A stretch of DNA of 64,000 nt from Bactericera cockerelli (lineage: Eukaryota; Arthropoda; Insecta; Hemiptera; Triozidae): contig CM044961.1 of assembly GCA_024516035.1 (NCBI GenBank), forward strand, positions 33,306,853 to 33,370,852, given 5' to 3'. Below, one piece after another: positions 21,577 through 30,558 of the stretch. A program made the translations under genes and the position numbers. Every line of letters begins with the position of its first letter. Position 1 is the first letter of the stretch. Under the pieces are notes generated by a model. It made no database searches. It was not told where the DNA came from and saw only the letters and a list, made by a program, of their open reading frames with translations.

Positions 21577-21831
21577 TGTTGAAAGAAAATTAAACACGCG
21601 CCTCCGACACTGGAGAATAATGTGGGAGTTGACCACTACTAGCATGAAGCGCCACCATATTGTTTTAGGCGGTAGTTTCAAATGTTGTCTAAAAATGTGT
21701 TCCTGTTTTTTCCTGAAAGTTCTGTTAAAATTGTTTTTGCTCTGATTGAATATAATAAAAGTTTTCCATCCTGATTATAAATAAATGTCAGTCGTTTTAT
21801 TTAAGTCACTCAACCACCAAATTCTGCAACA
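21577..21831 (+). repeat. Copia 3' LTR
   Basis: 255 bp, identical to the 5' LTR, followed by the ATTAT target duplication. Confidence 0.97.
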
Positions 21832-21900
21832 ATTATTTTTATTGGGACACCGGCCATGAGAAAAAACCTTAATGGTGACAAAATGCCAGGTTTTAGCTAG

Positions 21901-22054
21901 TATAGAAATAAAATAATGATATCCAATTATAAAATATGCTCATAACATGTACATAATCACAATAAAATAATAATACTATGTAAATTAAAATATATTTCTT
22001 TTGAGAAACCAAAAATAACAAAGAAATAAACTAATAGCCAGCAGAAAATGAAGA
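21901..22054. other. AT-rich interior of the inverted-repeat element
   Basis: No feature recognised. Confidence 0.3.
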
Positions 22055-22135
22055 TGGGGCATGGAATACACCAGTTTTCATGAAATTGCAAAAGTTAAGC
22101 AATGTCTAACGGGGTTGAACATGGATTAGTGAATG
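22055..22135 (+). repeat. Ancient 5S-derived SINE relic
   Basis: GGAATACACCAGTTTTC, AAAGTTAAGCAATGTC and ACATGGATTAGTGA lie in 5S order with many changes. Confidence 0.5.
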
Positions 22136-22699
22136 TTATTATGTATTTGTAATCCTTCATGACAATTTATATACTGCTGTGGCTAATTAGAATTGCTGGG
22201 TTGTTTGCTTTGAGAATTATTACCAAAAAACATTGTTATACTTAAATTAAAACAAAATTGACTTGTTAAGACTAGTGAAATTATAAAACACAATAGTGTG
22301 GAACACTTTTTTTAAATAGATATAAAATTAACTCAAAATTTAAGGGCCTTCATAGTAATAAGGTGGTAGAGAGAGCACAATAGTTATTATTGTTATTATG
22401 AACAGTGCACAGTAAATTGGCCAATTAATTTTAAATCAAGTAATCAGGAAACATGTCACAAAGTAAACATCATTTTTTAGTGTGGCAGAACCACCTATCA
22501 GTGAAATATTCATTTTATAATGAATATTTATATTTTATAAAGTATTGTACATCTAAATAAAATCCACAGAGTGAAAAATTTCACTATCTAGCACTATGCA
22601 TTCAGCTGTTTCTTTGCTTGAACCAGAACCTTTTTTTAGCCAACCTATGGTCAAGAGATCTTGAGCATAAAAAATTCTGTTTCCCTTGACACATGAGAC
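22136..22699. other. AT-rich, no feature seen
   Basis: Interior of the large inverted-repeat element; no transposase-like frame. Confidence 0.3.
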
Positions 22700-22795
22700 T
22701 AGCATTCATGGTCCTGCTTTGGCTTGGCTAGGCTAGGTGAGATTAATATGGGTAGCTGGTATGATTCCAAGTGAACTGAAGGTGTTAATCCCACT
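22700..22795 (+). repeat. Relic of the S3/S6 core
   Basis: GGCTAGGTGAGATTAATATG and GGTAGCTGGTATGATTCCAA match the shared core; no recognisable head. Confidence 0.5.
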
Positions 22796-23049
22796 GAAGG
22801 TCCAGGAACAGCAGAGTGCAGAAAGTTCATTAGGGTCCAAGTGGATGTCTCTAGAAATGGATGGTTATTGTCAGATGAAAAAGGTGATCCAGTATTAACT
22901 GCTTCTTGTCCTCTCCTTTCCTTCTGTCACGATTTAGACAAACTTAAGAACTATTTTTTGAAACATCTCGAAAGCAAATTTGGAGTTCAGAAATGACAAA
23001 GTAAACACTTTCATAGTTATAAAAAAGATGTTCAAAACTAATTAAAATA

Positions 23050-23420
23050 TTATTTGTATTTAAAATATGTTCAAATAAATGAAATACCTATTATATTTAA
23101 GAGAATTATTAATTATTTAAAACAATTCACAATTTGTCACAAAAATATCACAATTTCTGAATTTCCTTCAACAATTGTTGATAAAACTCGTCCTTTAAAG
23201 GACGAGTTTTATCTAAACACTTCCAGTAGTTATAAAAAAGATCAAAACTAATTAAAATGATATTTGTATTTAAAAATGTTCAAAACTAAATGAAATACCT
23301 AATATTTAAAAGAAATATTAATTATTTAAAACAATTTACAATCACCATATCACCAATATCACAATGATTCTGAAATTACGAAAGATCAAAGATGGCGTCT
23401 TCAACAAAGGACGCGTTTTA
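23050..23420. repeat. Imperfect direct duplication of about 190 bp
   Basis: 23065-23220 and 23265-23420 share ATGAAATACCTA, TTAATTATTTAAAACAATT and TATCACAAT words in order. The left copy contains the perfect palindrome at 23180-23213; the right copy has only its half (AAAGGACGCGTTTTAT). Confidence 0.7.
23180..23213. repeat. 34-bp perfect palindrome
   Basis: The left half (GATAAAACTCGTCCTTT) is followed immediately by its exact inverse, with no loop. Confidence 0.95.
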
Positions 23421-23698
23421 TGTAAACTGGAAAAATATGGAACATTTCCAGCTGACTGGTCAACTGACTAAATTCTAGTTATGTCCTAGCTGGAGAGAGT
23501 CGTTATATTTCCAGCTGACTGCCCAGGTGACTGAGTCTAGATGGATTTTTGTTGGAAATATCCAGGTGGCTGGTCAACTGATTTAATCCATGATGGAAAA
23601 ATCCAGCTGTCGGGACAGTTGGAGGTCCAGTTGACTTTATACACCTGGATATTTCCACCTTAAATCCAGACTGGAAGTCAACTGCCGTGCTGTCTGGG

Positions 23699-24306
23699 TA
23701 CTGATACGATTTGAATTGAATTTTTTTGAATGATTTTAAAATGTATCGCATCGAAATACAAGTCTTTGTCTATGCCGTTTGATTCAGAGTACAGCAAATC
23801 AAGGTAACGCCCAAGTAGCTAAAACACAAGATGTGTAGGTTCTGAGTTTTTGGAAACACTCAGCTTCATCGTGTATTTCTAGACCGGAACAACCACGGAG
23901 GCCAACCATATACTGGAGGTCAAGGGTTCAATTCCCCGTGGAAGTTTTTTTTCCAGACTGGACATAAAGGCAATCATAATTTTAAATGCTCGACTTTTTT
24001 TTAGGTAGGTACATCGGGGGGATGATTAAAAGAATGTACCTAATTACTAATTATTATTTTTTTTTACTTTTTCCTATCACTCAATGATAGAAAAAAGATT
24101 TTGTACAAAATGTTCCTGTATTATGTATTTATTTATAGTGTAAATTTATTTGTACAAATACAGGCTTTAAATAAATAAATAAATAAATAAAATGACGGGT
24201 CATCCATTTTACAATGTGAAGGACCACTATGTTAAATAAAAGGCTCATTACCTCAGAGGTAAACTAAGAAAGACAGGTGCATCTGATTCACCTACATCAA
24301 AATTAT
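23699..24306. other. Spacer with a lone tRNA-like block
   Basis: 23890-23945 holds a B-box-like GGGTTCAATTCCCCGTGG with no full SINE around it. The rest is AT-rich, with an AAATAAATAAATAAATAAAT run near 24170-24191. Confidence 0.4.
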
Positions 24307-24541
24307 GAGCGCACGAATAGTTCAGTGGTTAAGCACTCGCTTGCCATGCGGTAGGTCCCTAGTTCGAACCCCGCACCGACAAAAATTTGTATTCAAAACT
24401 TGGTTACAGTTTTTTGTAAGGGATACCTTCCGGTGCGCTCGTGTTGACCCAGCACCAAAATCAGAAGTATCAGACCACAAGCTTCTACAGTAGCTCCTAT
24501 TTATGACTACGAAATAAATTAAAAAAGGCTGTGAAACACTC

Positions 24542-24582
<41 letters not shown>

Positions 24583-24583
24583 A
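24307..24583 (+). repeat. S5 SINE with 35-bp A tail
   Basis: Head GCGCACGAATAGTTCAGTGG, B-box AGTTCGAACCCC, body GGTGCGCTCGTGTTGACCCA, then A at 24547-24581. It lies in the first intron of the claudin-like gene, opposite to it. Confidence 0.85.
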
Positions 24584-24606
24584 CACACATTCACACAAAA
24601 TCTTAC

Positions 24607-24732
24607 CTGAATATTCGACCGCCGCACTTCAGTGTAGACCCAGTTGTCGGTGGAGAAAGCGATGGCCAGGAGAACCGTCGAAATGATGGCGGCAATCGTC
24701 GCCAGAGACAGGGTGACAGCACTGCAAGCCAT
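24607..24732 (-). CDS. First coding exon of a claudin-like membrane protein
   Basis: 42 codons from ATG (24732-24730, in the good context GCCATGG) to a donor CAG|GTAAGA at 24607/24606, ending in phase 0. It encodes a short N-terminus (MACSAV), one hydrophobic segment (about residues 5-27, LATIAAIISTVLLAIAF) and then STDNWVYTEV. This is the start expected of claudin/PMP-22-superfamily tetraspan proteins, whose first extracellular loop opens with a conserved tryptophan (cell junctions or channel accessory subunits). Codons are GC-rich compared with the surroundings. The upstream GTG codons in frame are not needed. Later exons should lie to the left, but none was recognised in this window. Which family member it is cannot be said. 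Confidence 0.65.
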
Positions 24733-25262
24733 GGCGATTTTAACACTCAACACCACTGATCAAAACACACAGAGTAACACTCGGAAAACACTCAAGGTAC
24801 CTCAGTGGTACTAGCGAGTGGAATATCGAGAAAATTAAATTAGAAAAAACTGGCGAAAATATAATATTAGAAACAAATAGTTACTTTAAATTCAAAATAA
24901 GGAAAAGATAAATAAATTAGAAGCAAATAGATTAAATCCAAGACACGTAGAATATTTAGGTATTCTAGGTACCTGTTTTGGAACGAAAGAAATGTGTATT
25001 AGCAAAAGTAGAACGTCTTAACCATGGAGAATGCACGCAAATACGCTTCGCCAAAACACTTGGGTTACTACTCACTTTGCAACTAAAAGAAAAATCAAAA
25101 CAAATTTTATTGCAAAAAATTACCACGTCAATTATCGCGCTTCGCCGAGTAGTAAAGATAAAATTACAAGACCAAATAGCTGGTATTTTAAGACCACAAA
25201 ATGGTAGTTAATACACAGAGCCTGAAAAAAATAAACGCTGGACTTTCCAATACACGTCACAC
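24733..25262 (-). promoter_or_regulatory. Presumed 5' region of the claudin-like gene
   Basis: Upstream of the start codon, with no repeats recognised. No TATA box or defined promoter motif could be assigned, so this is positional inference. Confidence 0.25.
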
Positions 25263-25800
25263 AGGTAGAGTTAATCCAAAGGGTTTCTGGTCATTTTTGT
25301 TGGCGAAAAACTGTGCGGAAATTTTAATAAAAAAAATATTTCACAATTGTTTGAATTAATTTTTGCAAAAATTGCTGTCAAAAATCCGGGTTAACTTTGG
25401 TTGCACTAGAAAAAAATACTCAAACTTTATGGCGAAATCTTGAGAAAAAAAAAATAACGTCGATTTCTTGTTCAGTTCTAACTGGCTCAACACTGACTTG
25501 GCTCACTTGGTTCTTGGGTTCCTGAATCTGGTGCTCGCGTCTTGCTTAGTCTCAGGTAGTTCTTAAGGTTCGAACCTAGAACCTACCCAGTTCTTGATGG
25601 AATGTCTTGGATAAGACAGTGGCGGATCGTGAAATTTCAAGATGGGGGGGAATGGGGTGCCGTCCGTTTGCTTTTTTTTCCTGTAAAGATTGTCTGCAAC
25701 AGATTGCCACAAACAAGATTTAGATAGGATACAATCATCTGGATACATTATAAATATCTCCTGGATATTACGAGATAACCACAGCTCACTGTATGCCGAC
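25263..25800. other. Unique sequence retained in the low-quality copy
   Basis: Matches 52140-52500. Contains CTTAAGGTTCGAACCTAG, a near-palindrome at 25561-25578. A word AGTGGCGGATCGTGAAATTTC near 25620 resembles a MITE end. No gene seen. Confidence 0.4.
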
Positions 25801-25955
25801 TTGTCCCGGTAGCCGACAGTGGTAAAGACGGCACTCTGGGAATCCAAAGATTCTAAAGTTCGTGGGTTCGAAATCCAGGATTCTTACCACATAATAATGG
25901 GACTTTAATAGTCCTAATCGGGCAGTATAAATAAGGCAATATTATTATCATCATT
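25801..25955 (+). repeat. S4 SINE
   Basis: Diverged A-box (CGGTAGCCGACAGTGG), B-box GGGTTCGAAATCC, end GGCAATATTATTATCATC. Confidence 0.8.
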
Positions 25956-25977
25956 ATCACACCGACCGACCTCTATT

Positions 25978-26233
25978 AAATCTATTTAGTGACCAGTTTG
26001 ATTCTATTTGATTTTAACGTCCTGATTTGAGATAGTCAAAACAGGACAGGAGCGAATTCCCGTCCTGGGAATCGTACCAGATACCCACATTAACCTCACC
26101 CAGCCTGGGTAGGTTAGGAAATGCCAGCTTCTCGTGCTCGGAGGTAACAAAAAGTCTGCCCCAATCGGGAATCGAACTAAGGATCTCTGGACTACGGGCA
26201 GTAGTCACAGCCGTTACGCCACGGAGGCTAGCC
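25978..26233 (-). repeat. S3 SINE
   Basis: Minus strand head AGCCTCCGTGGCGTAACGG, B-box-like AGTTCGATTCCC, core and tail. The low-quality copy has it at 53080-53335. Confidence 0.8.
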
Positions 26234-26296
26234 AGAAACCACATTATAAAACAGGATTGAAGGTTAGCTAGCCCATTGCAGAAACGCCCTCAAGTC

Positions 26297-26388
26297 GGGG
26301 GGTTTTACCCTCCATTCGCTGGGAATCGTACCAGCTACCCACATTAAACTCACCCAGCCTGGGTAGGGACGGAAATGCCAGTCTATTA
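26297..26388 (-). repeat. Isolated S3/S6 core
   Basis: Only the shared core (TACCCTCCATTCGCTGGGAA to CACCCAGCCTGGGTAGG on the plus strand) with no head on either side. Confidence 0.65.
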
Positions 26389-26461
26389 ATTTCGGCCTTA
26401 ATAATTCTGGCCCCATACCTGGTTACGCCACTGATACTCTCTATCTCACTTCACCTGTTTC

Positions 26462-26552
26462 CTCTCTCTCTGTTTCTAGAGAAGGGCATTCTATCTGCTA
26501 GTCTTCCTCTCGCTCTACCAATACTCTCTCTCTCTCTCTGTCTCTATCTCTC
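26462..26552. repeat. CT-rich low-complexity stretch
   Basis: Runs of CTCTCT. Also present in the low-quality copy near 53545-53640. Confidence 0.8.
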
Positions 26553-26825
26553 ACTCTTCATGTCATATGGTACTTCCATGCTTTCTTTACATTTTTTTCA
26601 AGACTTCAAGTCTCAACTTTCTATTTCATCTGATTCTAAGTTCTGGAAACTATTCCAAACTTCTCAGGTTTTTTCCTATGTTAAATTTAAAAAATAGACA
26701 GAATTTTTTTATTTTTTATATTACAGTATTGGCGCGTAATTTGAGGTAGAAATACACTGCTCTGGGATGTTTAACAGAATTAACAAAAAACACACCAATT
26801 TTTAAACTAGAAGAATATTTATTTT
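26553..26825. other. No recognised feature
   Basis: AT-rich, repeated in degraded form at 53640-53878. Confidence 0.3.
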
Positions 26826-26992
26826 GGTTTAACGTCGCTTTCAACTGCATGGTCATATCACGGCATGGTCACCTCCATTCGTAGGAAACTCATAGACTTA
26901 ACCTCACCCAGCCTGGGTTGTGCCAGAATGCCAGCAACACAAAGTCTTCAATTCGCTGGATGTTGCTTAGCTTCGATGATCCTGCGAGAACT
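26826..26992 (-). repeat. S6 (5S-derived) SINE
   Basis: Minus strand: GTTCTCGCAGGATCATCGAA head, ACCCAGGCTGGGTGAGGTTA core, GTTGAAAGCGACGTTAAACC end. Confidence 0.8.
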
Positions 26993-27086
26993 AAGATGAC
27001 CTTTTTAAAGATTATTGTCCGAGATTTTCAATGTTGATAGCTCAATTTCTAATTTATTTGTTTTGTTTTTTTTTTTTTTTTTTAAT

Positions 27087-27335
27087 GGGGTTTAACGTCG
27101 CTTTCAACTGCCATGGTCATATCACGACGGGGGTTTTACCCTCCATTCGCAGGAAACTCACAAACCTGCTACTCACTTTGACCTCACCCAGCCTGAGTGG
27201 GGCCGGGAAAAGCCAGCGTCACGAGAATTAGAATTTGAATGGTCACCCATCCAAGTCTTAACCTCGCTGGATGTCGCTTAACTTCGGTGTTCTGAAGGGA
27301 ACCGGTGTATTCAACATGCCATCGACGCTGGCTTA
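27087..27335 (-). repeat. S6 SINE with the best preserved 5S promoter
   Basis: Read on the minus strand from 27335: GTTGAATACACCGGTTC, then CACCGAAGTTAAGCGAC (5S box A), then GACTTGGATGGGTGACCAT (5S box C), then the shared core and TTGAAAGCGACGTTAAACC. Order and spacing follow 5S rRNA nearly to its 3' half, so the pol III type 1 internal promoter is present. This is a SINE of the 5S-derived (SINE3) class. Confidence 0.9.
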
Positions 27336-27339
27336 ATTT

Positions 27340-27667
27340 ATTTGTAATTTCAATAATAATATTGTTAGTAATCACCGTGTCCGACCTTACAGGTGACCTG
27401 GGTTCGAATCCCAGTGTGCACGCCATGTGACTTCGTCACTTTTGAATTCCCTCCAATACTTACCACGCGTCTATCACTTCATCTCTATGCCCATGTTATA
27501 CAGTCGACCCATGCCTCTTGAGGAAAAGTGAGTAACTGCTTTGATGTAAGCAGCCACCAGTGGCGGAATTGATACACAATATTTTAAAATAAATAAAATG
27601 GAAAAGTCCTATTATTCTGTGCTACATATTAGAATAGTGATATACCTAATTACACAAAAAACATATT
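27340..27667 (+). repeat. Possible tRNA-headed SINE, family unclear
   Basis: B-box CTGGGTTCGAATCCCAGTG at 27398-27416 is followed by CCATGTGACTTCGTCAC and AGTGGCGGAATTGATACAC. Only one clean copy, plus a degraded one at 54470-54650. Confidence 0.4.
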
Positions 27668-27836
27668 TTTTATTTATTTATTAAATTGAGCTTATGTATT
27701 TTTTTATACAAAACAATCATTAACAATATAAACATAAAAATACAATTTGAAAATATATAGATAGGTACAAAAAGACATAGATAGAAGAAAATATTTTAAT
27801 ATTTACAGTTGTTTTGTAATCCGGGGCGAAGTTACA
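27668..27836. repeat. Repeat ending in TTGTTTTGT...GGCGAAGTTA
   Basis: Second clean copy of the family at 3885-4083. Confidence 0.55.
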
Positions 27837-28085
27837 AATTGAGAATTAGTAAACATAAATGAAAGAAAATGAAGACAAGATCTTTTGATGAGTATGCTGT
27901 GTGTCAAGTAACCAGTTAAAGGCTGGCAGTTCATTTTGTTTGTTTGTTAAATAAAAAATAAAATTATAAAATTTATGCGAGGTTTCTGAAAGTCCTAAAC
28001 ATCCATGCTGTTCCTCTCAGTTGATTGGTTCGATGGTAACTTGGTAAACACTATTAAAAAATTGTCTGTTAATAAAAAACACTCA

Positions 28086-28283
28086 TTAGTAGAAGGTAAC
28101 CACCAGGTGAGGTTAATGCTCAAAGCATTTTCTACCACCTAAAACTCAGAGTCTTATTATTATGTTGTCACAAACTCAAATTAATGAGGAAAAATTCATG
28201 CACTGGGTGGGATTCGAACCAACGGATCCTTACACTACCTGGATTACCAGACTAGCGCGTTAACCACTTGACTACCAGTGCAT
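28086..28283 (-). repeat. S1 SINE
   Basis: Minus strand head TGCACTGGTAGTCAAGTGG, B-box GGTTCGAATCCC, and body. The low-quality copy has it at 55296-55503. Confidence 0.85.
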
Positions 28284-28328
28284 GATAGTGGAAATTAAAA
28301 TGGAGAGAAGACTCTTTGTTACATTATA

Positions 28329-29183
28329 CAGGGTGGGGCAAAAGTCTGGAAACCCCTGAATAACTTTCGAATGGCTTCTTCGGTAAAATTAAAATTTTGT
28401 AAGGTAAACCGGGCTAATAAGACCTTCTTTAAGAGTCGGGTCGATTTTTGTTACCGGCCCCCATGTTGGGGCCAGGGGGGCCAACTTCATTTTTTTAAAT
28501 ACGAACCCCCACCTTACAATACATTTTTGGAAAGGTCTTCAAATAAGAAATACATTGGTGCAAATTTTATTTTTTTAATATTATTTTTTTGCAAATGGCG
28601 TCCAACTTTGTGTATGCAGTAAAGTCTGGAAACCCCTGAATATCTTTCGAAAGGACTTTCTCAGTAAATTTAAATTTGTGTACGATGATTCTTGGTAATT
28701 AGACCTTATATTAGAATTGGATCGATTTTTTTTTTCTGGCCCCCATGTCGGGGCCAGGGAGGTCAACATCATTTTTTTTAATACGAAACCCCACCTTGCG
28801 ATACATTTTTGGAAAGGTCTAATTACCCCGACTTATCGTGCACAATTTTAAATTAACTGAAAAAGCCCTTTCAAAAGATATTCAGGGGTTTCCAGACTTT
28901 ACTGCATACACAAAGTTGGACGCCATTTGCAAAAAAATTAATATTAAAAAAATAAAATTTGCACCAATGTATTTCTTATTTAAAGACCTTTCCAAAAATG
29001 TATCGCAAGGTGGGGGTTCGTATTTAAAAAAATGAAGTTGGCCCCCCTGGCCCCGACATGGGGGCCGGTAACAAAAATCGACCCGACTCTAAAAGAAGTT
29101 CTTATTAGCCCGGTTTACCTTACAAAATTTTAATTTTACCGAAGAAGCCATTCGAAAGTTATTCAGGGGTTTCCAGACTTTTG
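28329..29183. mobile_element. 855-bp palindromic foldback element
   Basis: Left arm begins CAGGGTGGGGCAAAAGTCTGG, just after TA (28327-28328); the right arm ends CCAGACTTTTG before TA (29184-29185). The arms are near-exact inverse copies over about 400 bp, meeting near 28760. Each arm contains a second inner copy of the terminal word AGTCTGGAAACCCCTGAATA, giving a nested structure. The right end lacks about 10 bp of the left end. The low-quality copy has an empty site at 55541-55560. TA flanks and the CAGGGTG end suggest the Tc1/mariner group. No transposase. Confidence 0.85.
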
Positions 29184-29327
29184 TATATCAAAAGCTTCTC
29201 AAGGCAAATGAGACAGAGAAAAAATGTAATATTTTTAAAATATTTTATTTAATGTACTTTGGTCGTCGTATGACTTTTTTGGCAGTTATAGTATTTTTAA
29301 TATTTTATAAAAATGGAAGAGAATGCT

Positions 29328-29425
29328 GTTGGCATTAGCACCGCAATTGATCGAGTTTTGTTTTATTAATGTCAATTTCCATGTATGTTTATATTCTATG
29401 TAAATAAAAATTGATCTAATATGTT
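29328..29425 (+). repeat. Repeat with TGGCATTAGCACCGC start
   Basis: About 100 bp matching 31178-31285 (TGGCATTAGCACCGC, AGTTTTGTTTTATT, TTCTATGTA, AATAAAA, TGTTTAATA). It lies just downstream of the NUDCD3-like poly(A) signal. Nature unknown. Confidence 0.6.
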
Positions 29426-29445
29426 TAATATTTTAGTGGTGTGGC

Positions 29446-29451
29446 TTTATT
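29446..29451 (-). promoter_or_regulatory. Poly(A) signal of the NUDCD3-like gene
   Basis: AATAAA on the minus strand about 103 bp after the stop codon. Confidence 0.55.
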
Positions 29452-29553
29452 TGGCAAAAGGCAAAAACAACCCATACCCCTACTTCGTGTGGCCTTTATG
29501 CATGGTAGAGTGGGAGATAACATCTCACTCCTATTTGTTCGGTGCTGGATTTA

Positions 29554-29646
29554 CTATTGGTCGCTGATTATGCTGGGATCGAAGGGGCGACCTTTGAAAG
29601 GGGAACCCTCAGCTTCCCAGGCTCTCTTCAGGACATCTGCTGATTT
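29554..29646 (-). CDS. NUDCD3-like co-chaperone, last coding exon
   Basis: Thirty codons and a TAG (29556-29554), after an acceptor TTTCCCAG at 29647-29654. It encodes KSADVLKRAW followed by EAEGSPFKGRPFDP and a short end. Family members (NudC domain-containing protein 3) end with a closely similar Trp-(Asp/Glu)-Ala-Glu-Gly-Ser-Pro-Phe block. It joins in phase 0 to the exon at 30559-30747 across a 912-bp intron that holds an S5 SINE and a 33-T run. NUDCD3 is a cytosolic HSP90-linked co-chaperone that stabilises dynein and Kelch proteins. A degraded copy is at 56129-56225. Confidence 0.85.
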   Translation of the reverse strand, partial: KSADVLKRAWEAEGSPFKGRPFDPSIISDQ

Positions 29647-29770
29647 CTGGGAAATTAAAATAACATTTATAACAATACTGTGTTTTTTTTAAACAACATA
29701 ACATTGTTTTAAGAATTCATAGAACAATAAATTGAAACAACCATACCAAACTTAAAACTAATTGTTTTCT

Positions 29771-29771
<1 letters not shown>

Positions 29772-29804
<33 letters not shown>
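29772..29804. repeat. 33-base T run
   Basis: In the intron of the NUDCD3-like gene. In the low-quality copy about 2.7 kb of other sequence lies in this interval. Confidence 0.95.
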
Positions 29805-29805
<1 letters not shown>

Positions 29806-30165
29806 GTTAGGGGTTTAGTTGTGGAGTTGTCCCATGCCAATGAAAATAAACTGGTGTGACACCACACGAATTTTCTTATCACTCGAAAATAAGTCCAGTT
29901 CCGCCACAGACCTACACACGGATCAATGGCTGAAACTTTGGATTTAAGCTCTGGGGACCCTAAAACGTGTTTTGTCACTGAAAACTGACTACCGAAAATT
30001 TTGGGTGATTCCATTACTTTCCTTTCTATAAGATTAGGGAAGTAAAAAGCTATTATGAATGCATGGAAACCCATGAAATTGCACAGTTTAAATTTTACTT
30101 TACCTCGGCTCGGCAGTGTGAAGAAGGTCTATTTACATTAAGATTATTATTTTAAAAATAAAGAG

Positions 30166-30439
30166 TGTTTCAAAGCCTTTTTTATTTCGTAGCCATGAAA
30201 CAGGAGCTACTGACGACGCTTGTGGTCTGTCCATCCCGTAGTATGCCTCCCCTCTCATGGGCGAGAAGTAACACAATACTTCCCATTAAGATGCTGGGTC
30301 AACACGAGCGCACCGGAAGGTATCCCTTACAAACAACTGTAACCAAATTTTAAACACAATTTTTTTGTCGGCGCGGGGGTTCGAACCCGGGAATTTTCGC
30401 ATGGCAAGCGAGTGCTTAACCACTGAGCTAATCGCGCGC
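30166..30439 (-). repeat. S5 SINE in the NUDCD3-like intron
   Basis: Minus strand head GCGCGATTAGCTCAGTGGTT, B-box GGGTTCGAACCCC, full body. Both pol III boxes look intact; one of the best S5 copies. Confidence 0.88.
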
Positions 30440-30455
30440 ATTATCTCGGCAGTGT

Positions 30456-30528
30456 ATAGTATAGTAGTGCTTTATTTAGACTGTCGGCTCGAGACAGGGA
30501 GTCCCATTATGCTAACAGTTTATAGTGT
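30456..30528 (+). repeat. Short repeat TATAGTATAGTAGTGC...
   Basis: GTGCTTTATTTAGACTGTCG and GCTCGAGACAGGGAGTCCCA recur at 45126-45168 (plus) and 44056-44128 (minus). Confidence 0.6.
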
Positions 30529-30558
30529 ATAGAAGGTCTATTTAAATTTTTTGATTAC

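Larger units (their letters stand above)
16823..21831 (+). mobile_element. Copia-type LTR retrotransposon, nearly intact
   Basis: A 5,009-bp element with two 255-bp LTRs (16823-17077, 21577-21831) that are identical base for base, flanked by ATTAT at 16818-16822 and 21832-21836. The order is LTR, tRNA-Met-type primer site, gag, then protease, integrase, reverse transcriptase and RNase H, polypurine tract, LTR. Integrase precedes reverse transcriptase, which defines the copia (Ty1/copia) group. LTR identity and the exact duplication indicate a very recent insertion. The only visible defect is the gag-pol junction, where a six-A run puts pol one base out of frame. The element is absent from the low-quality copy, but that copy lacks the whole 15.4-25.3 kb stretch. 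Confidence 0.95.
16466..21900 (+). mobile_element. Helitron-like unit interrupted by SINE and copia
   Basis: Starts TCTCTATATATATAAAACTC after an A and ends AGCTAG before a T, the A/T insertion rule and CTRR end of Helitrons. A similar start opens the unit at 31692. The 3' hairpin expected of Helitrons is not evident here, so the call is tentative. The S1 SINE and copia lie inside. Confidence 0.35.
15699..23698. mobile_element. Large inverted-repeat element with CCCAGACAGCAC ends
   Basis: Left end CCCAGACAGCAC and right end GTGCTGTCTGGG are exact inverse copies flanked by TA (15697-15698, 23699-23700). About 250 bp inside each end is rich in CAACTGGA and CCACCTGGA words in opposite orientations. 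Without the copia it would be about 3.0 kb. No transposase was found. It may be one element or two related ends brought together; the matching TA and end sequence favour one. Confidence 0.55.

Noticed and set aside
24733..24756. Upstream start for the claudin-like exon
   Set aside because: It would use GTG codons; the ATG at 24732 has good context and begins at the expected place before the first membrane segment.
27240..27335. A 5S rRNA gene
   Set aside because: The 5S similarity stops before the gene's 3' end and passes into the SINE core; many diverged copies are scattered singly.
29709..30074. 121-residue minus-strand open frame
   Set aside because: It runs through the 33-T run as poly-lysine, lies in the intron of the NUDCD3-like gene, and has no recognisable motif.
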